A stretch of 51,985 nt of DNA, taken from Lachnospira sp. UBA3790. GTDB lineage: Bacteria; Bacillota; Clostridia; Lachnospirales; Lachnospiraceae. Positions 40,784 through 49,088 of the stretch are shown one piece after another. The notes under the pieces were generated by a model that worked only from the letters and a program-made list of their open reading frames with translations, did not search any database and was not told where the DNA came from. Each line of letters starts with the position of its first letter. Positions within the stretch are counted from its first letter, which is position 1. The translations under genes were made by a program, and so were the position numbers. Location of the stretch: the NCBI GenBank assembly GCA_002369135.1, contig DFEY01000003.1:1-51985 (forward strand), in the 5' to 3' direction.

Positions 40784-42076
40784 ATGAAAAGAATATTAGC
40801 ACTTTTTTTAGCTGTTGCTATGTCAGCAACTTTGATTGTTGGTTGTGGCACAAGCACTGACAATAAGCAGACTACTGCGCAGGTAGAAACAAAGAAATCA
40901 GAGCATAGTAAGATGACTAAAGACTTACAAAAATTGCTCGACAAAGATCCTAAGTTAAAGAAACTGATGGAGAAGTCTTTGGCGAAGGCTAAGAAGGTTA
41001 ATCCAGATAAAAGCACAAATCCAGCGCAAAGCCTAGATGAATTATATGAGTTCACGGATTGGGCAGCTACTTGCGAACCATGGAATGTAATTCCTGGCAA
41101 AAAGAGTGATAAATTATATGAGCATATAGATCAGTCGGTAGATTATTTCTGGTTCTTGGTGGATCAGCCACTTAAAGAGCTTGAGGGTAAAGGATACTAT
41201 TACCCAACACTTCAGTATCATGAACCAATCAAGAGTTGGTGTAAAGAGTATGCTGACGAGTGGGGCAAATTCCTTTCAACAAAAGACAGTTGGAATGATG
41301 AATATTATGAGTTGGCGAAATCCGACAAGAGATTTGGAATGGACAAAGGTTGGTATGCTGACAAAAACATTTGGACAAGTTACAACGATTTCTTCTCAAG
41401 GAAGTTAGTTAGTCCAAGAGTTAGACCGATTTCAGATACAGAAGTAGTAGCTCCGGCAGATTCTACTCCGCAGGGTGAGTGGGATATAGATAAGAAAGGA
41501 AAGATTGAAGACGAAGACAAAGATGGAACAATTGTTAAGGGAGCGAAGTTCGACCAGATTTCGGATTTGATCGGGCCAAATAGTAAGTATAGAAATAGTT
41601 TCAATGATGGAACTTTCACACATACATTCCTTGATGTAAATGATTATCATAGATATCATTTCCCTGTTAGCGGAAAGATAGTAGAGCTCACGAAGATTAA
41701 GGGAACAAACGCAGCAGGTGGAATCACTGTTTGGGATAAGAAAAACCAGAAGTATGTTTTGGTAGATCAAGTTCCTGGATGGCAAATGATTGAAACTAGA
41801 GACCTAGTTGTTATTGATACAAAGGAATACGGTTATGTTGCAATTCTTCCAATTGGAATGAGCCAGATTTGTTCATGTAACTGGGAGAAAGATTTGAAAG
41901 TGGGCGATGAAGTTAAGAAGGGCGAACCTATGGGATACTTCCTATTTGGAGGAAGCGATATTTGTATGGTATTCCAAGACAAAGCCGATTTTGACTTTAT
42001 TCCTAAGGCAGATAAAAATGGTAAGTATCCACATCTTTTGATGGGCGAAGCTTACGCAAACTTGAAGAAGGATTAA
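40784..42076 (+). CDS. Lipoprotein with phosphatidylserine decarboxylase-like domain
   Basis: 430 residues. Signal II peptide MKRILALFLAVAMSATLIVG with lipobox cysteine C21, so the protein is predicted to be lipid-anchored outside the membrane. After a charged linker, the C-terminal 230 residues follow the PSD family: FFSRKL, FLDVNDYHRYHFPVSG (D287, H289, H292), then MGYFLFGGSD, where Ser391 of GGSD is at the position of the LGST-type self-cleavage serine that becomes the pyruvoyl group; the small chain would be 40 residues, as expected. PSD enzymes normally face the cytoplasm and make phosphatidylethanolamine. An outside-facing form may act on soluble amines or amino acids, as the PSD-like tryptophan decarboxylase of fungi does; this is speculation. 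GGAGGA upstream; 3 bp before the VanX-like gene. Confidence 0.82.
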   Translation: MKRILALFLAVAMSATLIVGCGTSTDNKQTTAQVETKKSEHSKMTKDLQKLLDKDPKLKKLMEKSLAKAKKVNPDKSTNPAQSLDELYEFTDWAATCEPWNVIPGKKSDKLYEHIDQSVDYFWFLVDQPLKELEGKGYYYPTLQYHEPIKSWCKEYADEWGKFLSTKDSWNDEYYELAKSDKRFGMDKGWYADKNIWTSYNDFFSRKLVSPRVRPISDTEVVAPADSTPQGEWDIDKKGKIEDEDKDGTIVKGAKFDQISDLIGPNSKYRNSFNDGTFTHTFLDVNDYHRYHFPVSGKIVELTKIKGTNAAGGITVWDKKNQKYVLVDQVPGWQMIETRDLVVIDTKEYGYVAILPIGMSQICSCNWEKDLKVGDEVKKGEPMGYFLFGGSDICMVFQDKADFDFIPKADKNGKYPHLLMGEAYANLKKD

Positions 42077-42079
42077 TAA

Positions 42080-42733
42080 ATGGATATTCAAAAGAAAATG
42101 GCAATGGATAGTTCAGGTTTTGTTTTACTATCTGACTATGTGCCAGGAATCATTCAAGAAATAAGATATTTTTCCACTTACAACTTTGTAGGTGAGAGAG
42201 TGGACGGCTACGAAGAACCTATCGCGCTTCTCACAAAGGAAGCAGCCAGGGCTCTAAAAGATGTGGCTAATATAGCAAACGTGCAAGGATATCGGTTGAA
42301 GATTTTTGATGCCTACAGACCGGCAAAGGCAGTAAAGCATTTTGTGCTCTGGGAGATTGAAGATTTAGATCAGAAGATGAAAACATTTTTCTATCCAGAT
42401 ATAGATAAGCATGATTTGTTTAAACTAGGATACGTCGCATCTAAATCTACTCACAGCAGAGGAAGTACAGTGGATCTAACTTTAGTAGATATGGACACCG
42501 GCAAAGAACTTGATATGGGTAGTCCTTTCGACTTCTTTGACGAAATCTCTCATCCAGATTATAAGGATATTACTAAAGAGCAGTATGAGAACAGGATGAT
42601 ACTTCAAAAGCTAATGGTGGATGGTGGCTTTGAGCCAATAGACACTGAGTGGTGGCATTTTACTTTGAAGAACGAACCATATCCAGAAACATACTTTGAA
42701 TTCCAGGTAGCTATGGATTCAGTAAGGAAATAG
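42080..42733 (+). CDS. D-alanyl-D-alanine dipeptidase, VanX/DdpX-like
   Basis: 217 residues; zinc peptidase that cleaves D-Ala-D-Ala. The metal motif is STHSRGSTVDLTL (H and D ligands) and DTEWWHF supplies the catalytic Glu and third ligand His. IFDAYRP contains the conserved Arg. IRYFSTYNFVGERVDGY is the typical N-terminal block. No signal peptide, so cytoplasmic. No vanH, vanA or vanRS genes are nearby, so a cell-wall turnover role is more likely than vancomycin resistance. It follows the decarboxylase lipoprotein by 3 bp and precedes alkD by 1 bp. Confidence 0.9.
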   Translation: MDIQKKMAMDSSGFVLLSDYVPGIIQEIRYFSTYNFVGERVDGYEEPIALLTKEAARALKDVANIANVQGYRLKIFDAYRPAKAVKHFVLWEIEDLDQKMKTFFYPDIDKHDLFKLGYVASKSTHSRGSTVDLTLVDMDTGKELDMGSPFDFFDEISHPDYKDITKEQYENRMILQKLMVDGGFEPIDTEWWHFTLKNEPYPETYFEFQVAMDSVRK

Positions 42734-42734
42734 G

Positions 42735-43430
42735 ATGATAAATAAAGATATAGAAAAAGAGTTATTCAAACTCCAAGATAAAGAATATCGCGATTTTCAT
42801 AAGAAACTGATGCCTACAGTAGATGAGAAAACTATTATAGGCGTTAGAACTCCGGCTTCCAGAAAACTGGCTAAGCAGTTGGCAAAGCGAGAAGATATAG
42901 ATGTATTTCTAAATGATCTTCCACACAAATACTTTGATATGAATCAACTTCACGCATTTATCGTATCAGGAATAAAGGATTATGACAGGGCAGTGGAAGA
43001 AGTAGAGAAGTTTTTGCCATATGTCGATAACTGGGCCACATGTGATCAACTTTCACCAAAAGTATTTAAGACAAACCTAAAAGATTTGTACAAACATATA
43101 AGAGAGTGGATAGCATCAGATTTAACTTACACTAAGCGTTTCGGAATTGGGATGCTTATGGAACATTATTTGGACGATGCTTTTGAACTAAAGTATCCAA
43201 GATTGGTGGCAAGAGTCCGCTCAGATGAGTACTATGTAAATATGATGATTGCCTGGTACTTTGCGACAGCCCTTGCCAAGCAGTGGGATGATATCATTCC
43301 CTTCATCGAGGGCAAAAAATTAGACTCTTGGACTCATAACAAAGCAATCCAAAAGTCTATTGAAAGTTATCGCATAACTAAGGAACAAAAGGATTATTTA
43401 AGAACGCTTAAGATTCAAAAGGGTAAATAA
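42735..43430 (+). CDS. DNA alkylation repair protein, AlkD-like
   Basis: 231 residues, all-helical HEAT-like repeat glycosylase family that removes 3-methyladenine and 7-methylguanine. Recognisable blocks: GVRTPASRKLAKQL, the helical YFDMNQLHAFIVSG and the conserved DNWATCD with the Trp and Asp of the active site, then WIASDLTYTKRFGIGMLM. It starts 1 bp after the dipeptidase stop. Its 3' end overlaps the convergent oxidoreductase gene by 23 nt and no terminator is seen between them. Confidence 0.9.
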   Translation: MINKDIEKELFKLQDKEYRDFHKKLMPTVDEKTIIGVRTPASRKLAKQLAKREDIDVFLNDLPHKYFDMNQLHAFIVSGIKDYDRAVEEVEKFLPYVDNWATCDQLSPKVFKTNLKDLYKHIREWIASDLTYTKRFGIGMLMEHYLDDAFELKYPRLVARVRSDEYYVNMMIAWYFATALAKQWDDIIPFIEGKKLDSWTHNKAIQKSIESYRITKEQKDYLRTLKIQKGK

Positions 43431-44409
43431 CACCCATCTGCCTTCTTATTTCATCCATTGTTTCCATCATAAACAAAGTTTCTTTATGAGTAATTTCAGG
43501 ACACTGTGTGTGTCCTTTTTTTATTGCATCAATACAACCAAGAACCTCATATTCGTAACCAGTTATCTGCTCGCCGTTTTTGTAAGGGTATTTTTCGACA
43601 TCTTCAAAGGACATATACTCTACTTCATTATGGTTTCCGTCGAAAATTTTAAGTCCTCTAATAAAGTTTACACCCTCCATAACAATAGAACCATTCGTTC
43701 CAATTACAACAGCGTTTCCGTCGCTCTCAAAGCACATTCCTGAGTTTAGATATGCGATTCCTCCTTCGTCAAAGGTAAGGATGTACTGTCCAACTAAATC
43801 CATGTTCTCATCATTTAAAAGAGCAGTAGCTTTTATATCTTTTATATTATCTCCCATAATAAGAGAAGCAGCAGTTAGAGGATAGATTCCAACATCTAGC
43901 AAAGCACCGCCTGCCAACTCTGCTTTAATAAGCCTTTCCTTGTGCATCATAGGAAAGTTAAGGTTAGCAGTCATATACATAACATCGCCTATCACACCGT
44001 CATTCAACAACTCGCGAATCTTCTTTGCAAGTGGCATAAATCTAGTCCACATAGCCTCTCCCAAAAACAAATCTTTGCTCTCGGCTAAATCTATTATTTC
44101 CTTTGCCTGAGGCGCATTAGCGCAAAATGCTTTCTCCACTAGAACGTGCTTGCCGTTTTCCAAACACATCTTTGCTTGCTCGTAGTGGAATGAGTGAGGA
44201 GTAGCGATATAGATTACATCCACCTCTGGATCCTCCGCCAAAGCTGAGTAAGAATCATACGCTTTTTCCATGCCGTATCTTTCTCTAAATTCTTCAGCTT
44301 TCTCCATACTTCTAGATGCAATGGCATAAGCAGTTGGCTCACTCATCTGAGTGAGAGTGGTAGCAAAAGTATTTGCTATATTTCCTGCGCCTATTATTCC
44401 AAAATTCAT
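43408..44409 (-). CDS. Gfo/Idh/MocA-family NAD(P)-dependent oxidoreductase
   Basis: 333 residues. N-terminal Rossmann fold NFGIIGAGNIANTFATTL, DVIYIATPHSFHYEQAKM and HVLVEKAFCANAPQA, where the catalytic Lys is in EKA instead of the commoner EKP. C-terminal beta-sheet substrate domain from about 130, with GGALLDVGIYP (conserved D..Y/H region). Substrates of the family are sugars or inositol-like compounds; some resemble trans-dihydrobenzenediol dehydrogenase. Overlaps alkD tail to tail. No sugar operon is adjacent, so the substrate is unknown. Confidence 0.93.
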   Translation of the reverse strand: MNFGIIGAGNIANTFATTLTQMSEPTAYAIASRSMEKAEEFRERYGMEKAYDSYSALAEDPEVDVIYIATPHSFHYEQAKMCLENGKHVLVEKAFCANAPQAKEIIDLAESKDLFLGEAMWTRFMPLAKKIRELLNDGVIGDVMYMTANLNFPMMHKERLIKAELAGGALLDVGIYPLTAASLIMGDNIKDIKATALLNDENMDLVGQYILTFDEGGIAYLNSGMCFESDGNAVVIGTNGSIVMEGVNFIRGLKIFDGNHNEVEYMSFEDVEKYPYKNGEQITGYEYEVLGCIDAIKKGHTQCPEITHKETLFMMETMDEIRRQMGVIYPFES

Positions 44410-44553
44410 TTTCTAACCTCTTTAATCCGTACTAATTTTTCATTTTAAATATATCAAAGTGTTGTTTTAATATCAATTACAGAGTTATTCTGCGCTATAA
44501 ATAAAGGGCAAATTATAGTATAATTAAGGGGCAGAATTGTTCGGAGGGATATT

Positions 44554-47082
44554 ATGAAAAAAAGAATAACATCATGTGTAATAGCTATCGCTCTAGCGAT
44601 TTCAATGATTAGCACAAATGATTTTGTAGTTGATACAAAGGCTGTTTCGCGTGCTGATGTAATTGAAAATGTGGTTGATGGACTAAAGAAGGATGTGGAG
44701 AAATTTCACAGAACTCATATTAGAGATAAAAATGGAAGCAGAATAGTTATAAATGAAGATTATAAAGAGCCAAAGAGAACTAAAAAAAGAGGCTCGGTTC
44801 CTTCTTCATATATGGCACCATATACATCTGTTAAGGACCAGAAATATTTTGGTGCTTGCTGGATGTTTGGAGAACTATCATCGCTTGAATCTAATCTTTT
44901 AACTAAAGCTGGATATGGAAGTGGCTTGGTAAGCGAAGACCCTGTTGATTTTTCGGAGGCACAAGGTGTTTATGTTCAGTACAATAGAGAGACTGAGGAT
45001 GGAACATTAACAGGAGATGTTTCACCGGATTCGGACAATGATCGTGAGAATTTCACTACAGGTTACTATGGATACAATGAAGGTGGATGGACACTTGATG
45101 CCACCATGGCTGTTAGTGCAAACAAGGGTGTTGCCTTTGAAGAGGAAAACCCATTTATTTCGCAGGGAAGCAGCAAGAGGGGCGTTGACAGTAAGGCTAT
45201 GGCTACAGTAGCGGCTGCAAACTATAGAGTGAATCATTTTGATATTGAAAACGCAGACTTATTACCTGAAGTGTATGAAGTAGTTGCTAACTCAAGAAGA
45301 GTTTATCATCCTTCCAATAGAGATATATGGAAGAGTATGATATGTCAAAATGGAGCTCTGTCTAGTAACTATTATCAAGACTCCTCAGATAAATACCATC
45401 ACGGCTGGGGACTAGATGAAAGTGAATATGAATACTTGCCAAACTTCTGGATGTTTGATGCAAATGCCAGAAGAAAATATGGCACAAACCATGTTATAAC
45501 AATAGTCGGATACGACGATAATTATTCAAAATATAACTTTATGGAACCATATACAAACCAATCATATGATAGTGAAGCGGGAGAAGTGGTTTACATAAAA
45601 CTAGATGCAAATAATGAACCAGAAGTTGAGTTTGATGAGAATGGTCACTTGGTGAGCATAGAAACTTCTGCCACGGAAATGGAGGGATACGCTCCTTTCA
45701 TAGTGCCACTAGAAGATGGTACATGGCATATTAAGAATTCGTATGGAAAAGGGGAAAATGGCAAGAAAGCATATGACGATGGTATTATGCATATGAGCTA
45801 TTGCGACCAGACTTTGTCGGAGACTATTTCATCTGTGGTTTTGGAAGATTTAGATCAGATTCAAAATGGTGAAAAGACATATGATACTACTTTGTCACAC
45901 AGTTCTTTACAGGGCGATTCTGTTGCGAGCGGATTCAGCAAGGGAGACAAAGCAGCAGAAATATACAACATAGAAGAAGACAAAGATTTTGAACTAGGCC
46001 AGATAGGTTATTGGACAGGAAAATCAAACACAGCAACTAAAGTAGAAGTATATGATAACTTGTCTGATGCATCTGATCCTGAGAGCGGAACACTAGTATA
46101 TTCTTCTGATGAAACAACAGATTCTTGCGAGGGGTATCACACTATTAAGTTATCAAATAAAGTGACATTAACTCACGGTACTAGTGCCAGTGTTGTTATT
46201 ACGCAGAATCACGAAAACGATTCTAGTTTAATGATAGAACTTGATTACGCTAGTTCTAGTGATGCAGATTACAGTTTCAACTGTAATGAGGGAGATACAT
46301 TCTACTACACTGAAGATGATTGGTACTCGCGTGAAGAGATAGATGAAAAGGCACAAGAAGATGGACTAACTATTGCGAACTCTACAGTTAAACTATTCGG
46401 TAACGCCAAAGAAGTAGAACCAGAGATGTACACAATTACAGTGGATGGTGTGGAAGAATATGTGCCAGTAGGAGATAAGTATGCATTCCCAAGCTCATCA
46501 GAAAATGGTTATGCAAATGCTGATTACAGTACACTTTATGCTCCGGGTCAAATCATAACTCCTGAGGGAAACATTACTGTGACAAGTATTAAGAATATTG
46601 ACTTTGAAATGGAACCAGGTGCTTCAGTAGATTTGCTTGGAAGAGATGGGTTGAGATTCTGTTCGGATGTGACTTACGATGATAGTGATTTCTTAAATTC
46701 AAGCAATGTGGAACTAGGAACACTTCTTACACCAGAAGATGTTTATATAGGAACATTAGATGAAAAGTTGGATTTAGATACGGCTGAGCAGTACGGAGAA
46801 AAGTTCGTGGCAAAGGTTGTCAATGTCGGCTGGAGATACGGCAATGTCGGAAGTTTTGCCGCAGGCATAATTCATCTAAAGGAATACAATTGGCGAAGAG
46901 CGTTTGTTGCTAAAGCATATATGAAGATTAAATATAGCGATGGCACTGAAAAAGTATTATATACAGATTTGAGCGATGTGAGATCAATCACTCAAGTAGT
47001 GGAAAACTTAAGAGATGCTGGTTATCCGGGTTTGACAGATGATCAAATTGCTATGCTTCAAAAATATTTGCAAGGAGAATAA
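44554..47082 (+). CDS. Secreted C1 (papain-like) cysteine protease, multidomain
   Basis: 842 residues. Signal peptide at 1-30. The catalytic domain spans about 80-420: DQKYFGACWMF holds the oxyanion Gln96 and nucleophile Cys102, NHVITIVGYDDNY holds His313, and TWHIKNSYG holds Asn395, so the triad is complete. A lectin-like beta domain follows (about 440-600). A C-terminal domain (about 680-830: GLRFCSDV, VVNVGWRYGN, RAFVAKAYMKI, RSITQVV) resembles the shared domain of the large proteins at 3-7772, a similarity I can support only by pattern. CGGAGGGA precedes the ATG. No anchor motif. Probably degrades extracellular proteins or processes surface proteins. Six bases before the next gene. Confidence 0.88.
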   Translation: MKKRITSCVIAIALAISMISTNDFVVDTKAVSRADVIENVVDGLKKDVEKFHRTHIRDKNGSRIVINEDYKEPKRTKKRGSVPSSYMAPYTSVKDQKYFGACWMFGELSSLESNLLTKAGYGSGLVSEDPVDFSEAQGVYVQYNRETEDGTLTGDVSPDSDNDRENFTTGYYGYNEGGWTLDATMAVSANKGVAFEEENPFISQGSSKRGVDSKAMATVAAANYRVNHFDIENADLLPEVYEVVANSRRVYHPSNRDIWKSMICQNGALSSNYYQDSSDKYHHGWGLDESEYEYLPNFWMFDANARRKYGTNHVITIVGYDDNYSKYNFMEPYTNQSYDSEAGEVVYIKLDANNEPEVEFDENGHLVSIETSATEMEGYAPFIVPLEDGTWHIKNSYGKGENGKKAYDDGIMHMSYCDQTLSETISSVVLEDLDQIQNGEKTYDTTLSHSSLQGDSVASGFSKGDKAAEIYNIEEDKDFELGQIGYWTGKSNTATKVEVYDNLSDASDPESGTLVYSSDETTDSCEGYHTIKLSNKVTLTHGTSASVVITQNHENDSSLMIELDYASSSDADYSFNCNEGDTFYYTEDDWYSREEIDEKAQEDGLTIANSTVKLFGNAKEVEPEMYTITVDGVEEYVPVGDKYAFPSSSENGYANADYSTLYAPGQIITPEGNITVTSIKNIDFEMEPGASVDLLGRDGLRFCSDVTYDDSDFLNSSNVELGTLLTPEDVYIGTLDEKLDLDTAEQYGEKFVAKVVNVGWRYGNVGSFAAGIIHLKEYNWRRAFVAKAYMKIKYSDGTEKVLYTDLSDVRSITQVVENLRDAGYPGLTDDQIAMLQKYLQGE

Positions 47083-47088
47083 CCTTTA

Positions 47089-47787
47089 ATGGCAAAGGGA
47101 CAGTTTAAAACTAAATACAAAAACTATATTAACAACAGTATTGTTTTTGACAAAAAAACATGGGTAGCCATAGTGCTACTCTTGTTTGTGAGTATGGCTG
47201 TTTTTGGGTTTATTATTGAGATAAACTTTTATCATCTAAATGCGCTAATTCGAGATGGGAAAGATATGTGGTTTTGGCGAGGAAATGCTTTTGGACCATG
47301 GATTGACATTTACGGTCTTGGTGCAGTGGCAGCATTCGCTTTAACTTACAAATTTAGGAAGAAACCATGGCTAGTTGCATTGATAAGTGGCGTTGTTTTA
47401 TCTTTGATGGAGTTGATTGCAGGAATGGCAATCTACTATTTGGACAACGGAAGAAGAGAGTGGAACTACAACGAAGAGATTTGGACATTTGGAAATATTG
47501 GCGGATTTATTTGTGGTAGAAATATTATTGCATTTACTTTGGCGGGGCCGTTTGTTGTGTATGTGATTGTGCCAGCTATTATGTGGCTCGCCAAAAAGAT
47601 GAATAGAAAAGTTTTCCTAGGAATTGCTTATGTGCTTGGTGGAATTTGTATAGCAGATATTTTCTATAATGACATTATCCATACGATATTCCCACAGTGC
47701 ATGAAGGCTGGAACTTTCTACAAATCAAAAGGTTTCAATTTTGTGAAGTTTACTCAGCACGACAAAGCATTTTGGAAACTAAAATAA
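47089..47787 (+). CDS. CmpB-type membrane protein (putative ABC permease, PF06541-like)
   Basis: 232 residues, about five helices. The blocks FGPWIDIYGLGAVAAF, LMELIAGMAIYYL and the stretch EWNYNEEIWTFGNIGG match the GP..PIYG.GA...E.....W.Y pattern of the CmpB family annotated as ABC transporter permease-like. No ATPase partner is adjacent. Six bases after the C1 protease, possibly co-transcribed. The role is unknown. Confidence 0.75.
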   Translation: MAKGQFKTKYKNYINNSIVFDKKTWVAIVLLLFVSMAVFGFIIEINFYHLNALIRDGKDMWFWRGNAFGPWIDIYGLGAVAAFALTYKFRKKPWLVALISGVVLSLMELIAGMAIYYLDNGRREWNYNEEIWTFGNIGGFICGRNIIAFTLAGPFVVYVIVPAIMWLAKKMNRKVFLGIAYVLGGICIADIFYNDIIHTIFPQCMKAGTFYKSKGFNFVKFTQHDKAFWKLK

Positions 47788-47799
47788 TTGTGATAGAAT
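47772..47799 (+). promoter_or_regulatory. Promoter of the CobL-like gene
   Basis: TTGGAA (47772-47777), a 16-nt spacer and TAGAAT (47794-47799) with an extended TG; the -35 box lies inside the upstream gene. Confidence 0.5.
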
Positions 47800-47832
47800 A
47801 CTAATAGTGAATTAAATGTCCGGGAGGAAAGT

Positions 47833-48744
47833 ATGAGCGAAGAAGTAAAATATACTAATCAACAAATGCTAGATTGGATGGGCTATGTGGCAGAGCTACA
47901 GGGCGTTACTCCAGAAAAAATAAAGATTGCAAACTTGTGTGGTAAGAGAAGAAACTACCTTGCTTTGGTTTCTACACATAAGAGACTTCTTATTTTTGCA
48001 GATGAGACTTATCCAAATATGCTTTACAAATGTTGGGAAGCGGGCTTTGGCGATTACGAGATGTACTACGGCGAAGGCTACGAACCATCTGAGATGAAGC
48101 ACTGCAAAGTAAGTGATATGATGGACGAACCAATATCTGGACCTACAGTTATCTTTATTGTAAATGATGACACTCGTGAGGGAATGATCTTCGGAATGAA
48201 GAATGACAACTTCTCACACGGCACAGTTAAGTATGTAGGTCACGAGATTAGATCAGTCATTATGAATAAACTAGAGGTAGATATCAGAGATACTATCCTT
48301 ATGGTAGATGCCGAATCAGTAGTAGTAGAAGCTTCTATGATAGCTTACGAGGGAGTTATTATAGCTGATGAGCGAGATGAAGGCTCAAAGCGTACTATGG
48401 AAGAAAACATAGATAAGTTTGGAGTTCATAACGTAGAAGTTATAACAGACCTAGAAGAAGAGACATTAAAGAACCTTCCAGTTCCTCGTCTTGCATTTAT
48501 CGTTGCTAAGAAAGGCGAGATTAGAAAAGATATCGAGAGTATCTTAAAGGTTAATCCAAACTGTAAGTTTATCTTCTGGACATTAGAGTTAGATGTTCTA
48601 TCAGAGATTAAATACATTATGGAACAGTGCGGCGTCAAAGTAACAGAAGTAATGCAGATTTCTGTTTCAAAGACAGATAAGAACAGCGTGTTCGTGGCAC
48701 AGCCAAGTCCATGGTTGATTACGGGCGAGGTTGATGCCGAATAA
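47833..48744 (+). CDS. Degenerate CobL-like protein (CbiE fragment plus CbiT), probably not a methyltransferase
   Basis: 303 residues. Residues about 30-115 match the second half of CbiE (LCGKRRNYLALV, RLLIFADETYPNML, FGDYEMYYGEGY). Residues about 136-298 match CbiT (GHEIRSVIMNKL, EENIDKFGVHNVEVI, LPVPRLAFIVA, VTEVMQISVSK). The glycine-rich SAM loop expected at about 157-166 (DIGAGTGSVSIE in the family) reads DAESVVVEA and has lost its glycines; the first half of CbiE, which carries the other SAM-binding part, is missing. No other cobalamin genes are in the window. It is preserved as an intact frame with GGGAGGA before the ATG, so it probably has another role, perhaps ligand binding or structural. 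This is inference. Confidence 0.75.
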   Translation: MSEEVKYTNQQMLDWMGYVAELQGVTPEKIKIANLCGKRRNYLALVSTHKRLLIFADETYPNMLYKCWEAGFGDYEMYYGEGYEPSEMKHCKVSDMMDEPISGPTVIFIVNDDTREGMIFGMKNDNFSHGTVKYVGHEIRSVIMNKLEVDIRDTILMVDAESVVVEASMIAYEGVIIADERDEGSKRTMEENIDKFGVHNVEVITDLEEETLKNLPVPRLAFIVAKKGEIRKDIESILKVNPNCKFIFWTLELDVLSEIKYIMEQCGVKVTEVMQISVSKTDKNSVFVAQPSPWLITGEVDAE

Positions 48745-48763
48745 AATAAAAAAGGCATATCAG

Positions 48764-48789
48764 AAGAGTAGCTAGAGATAGCTACTCTT
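48764..48789 (+). terminator. Terminator of the CobL-like gene
   Basis: AAGAGTAGCTA (48764-48774), GAGA loop, TAGCTACTCTT (48779-48789), then TTAATT. T-run short. Confidence 0.75.
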
Positions 48790-49088
48790 TAATTATGTAT
48801 AAATATGAAGTCACAATAGAATCTTTACAAAATGCGCGATATAGATTATTGGTGAAATTTGGAATAGGTGCAAATATTTTATTAGTACTAATAAAGCGAA
48901 ATATAGCCACTTTAAGTGCCATCATGTCTAAGATACAATGATGCAGAGTCAATGGGTTTATTATGAAGAAAGGAGTGTTATTTGTATTTAACATATAGGC
49001 AATAAAAAATGAGTTGATAAAAATTTAATAATAGGTGAAATTAAAAATAAATAACATTTATAGGAAAACAAGAAAGAAGGTATAAAGT
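48790..49088. other. AT-rich intergenic region without a supported gene
   Basis: About 300 bp. It contains a 48-codon reading frame (48795-48941) that starts inside the terminator and has no ribosome site, and an even shorter one near 48963. GAAAGAAGG at 49071-49080 is the ribosome site of the subtilase gene. I see no convincing promoter or structured RNA. Confidence 0.5.

Noticed and set aside
42080..42733. Vancomycin resistance gene cluster
   Set aside because: Only a VanX-like dipeptidase is present; there is no ligase, dehydrogenase or two-component system nearby.
48795..48941. 48-codon plus-strand reading frame after the CobL-like gene
   Set aside because: The ATG lies at the T-rich end of the terminator with no ribosome site, and the product shows no recognisable features.
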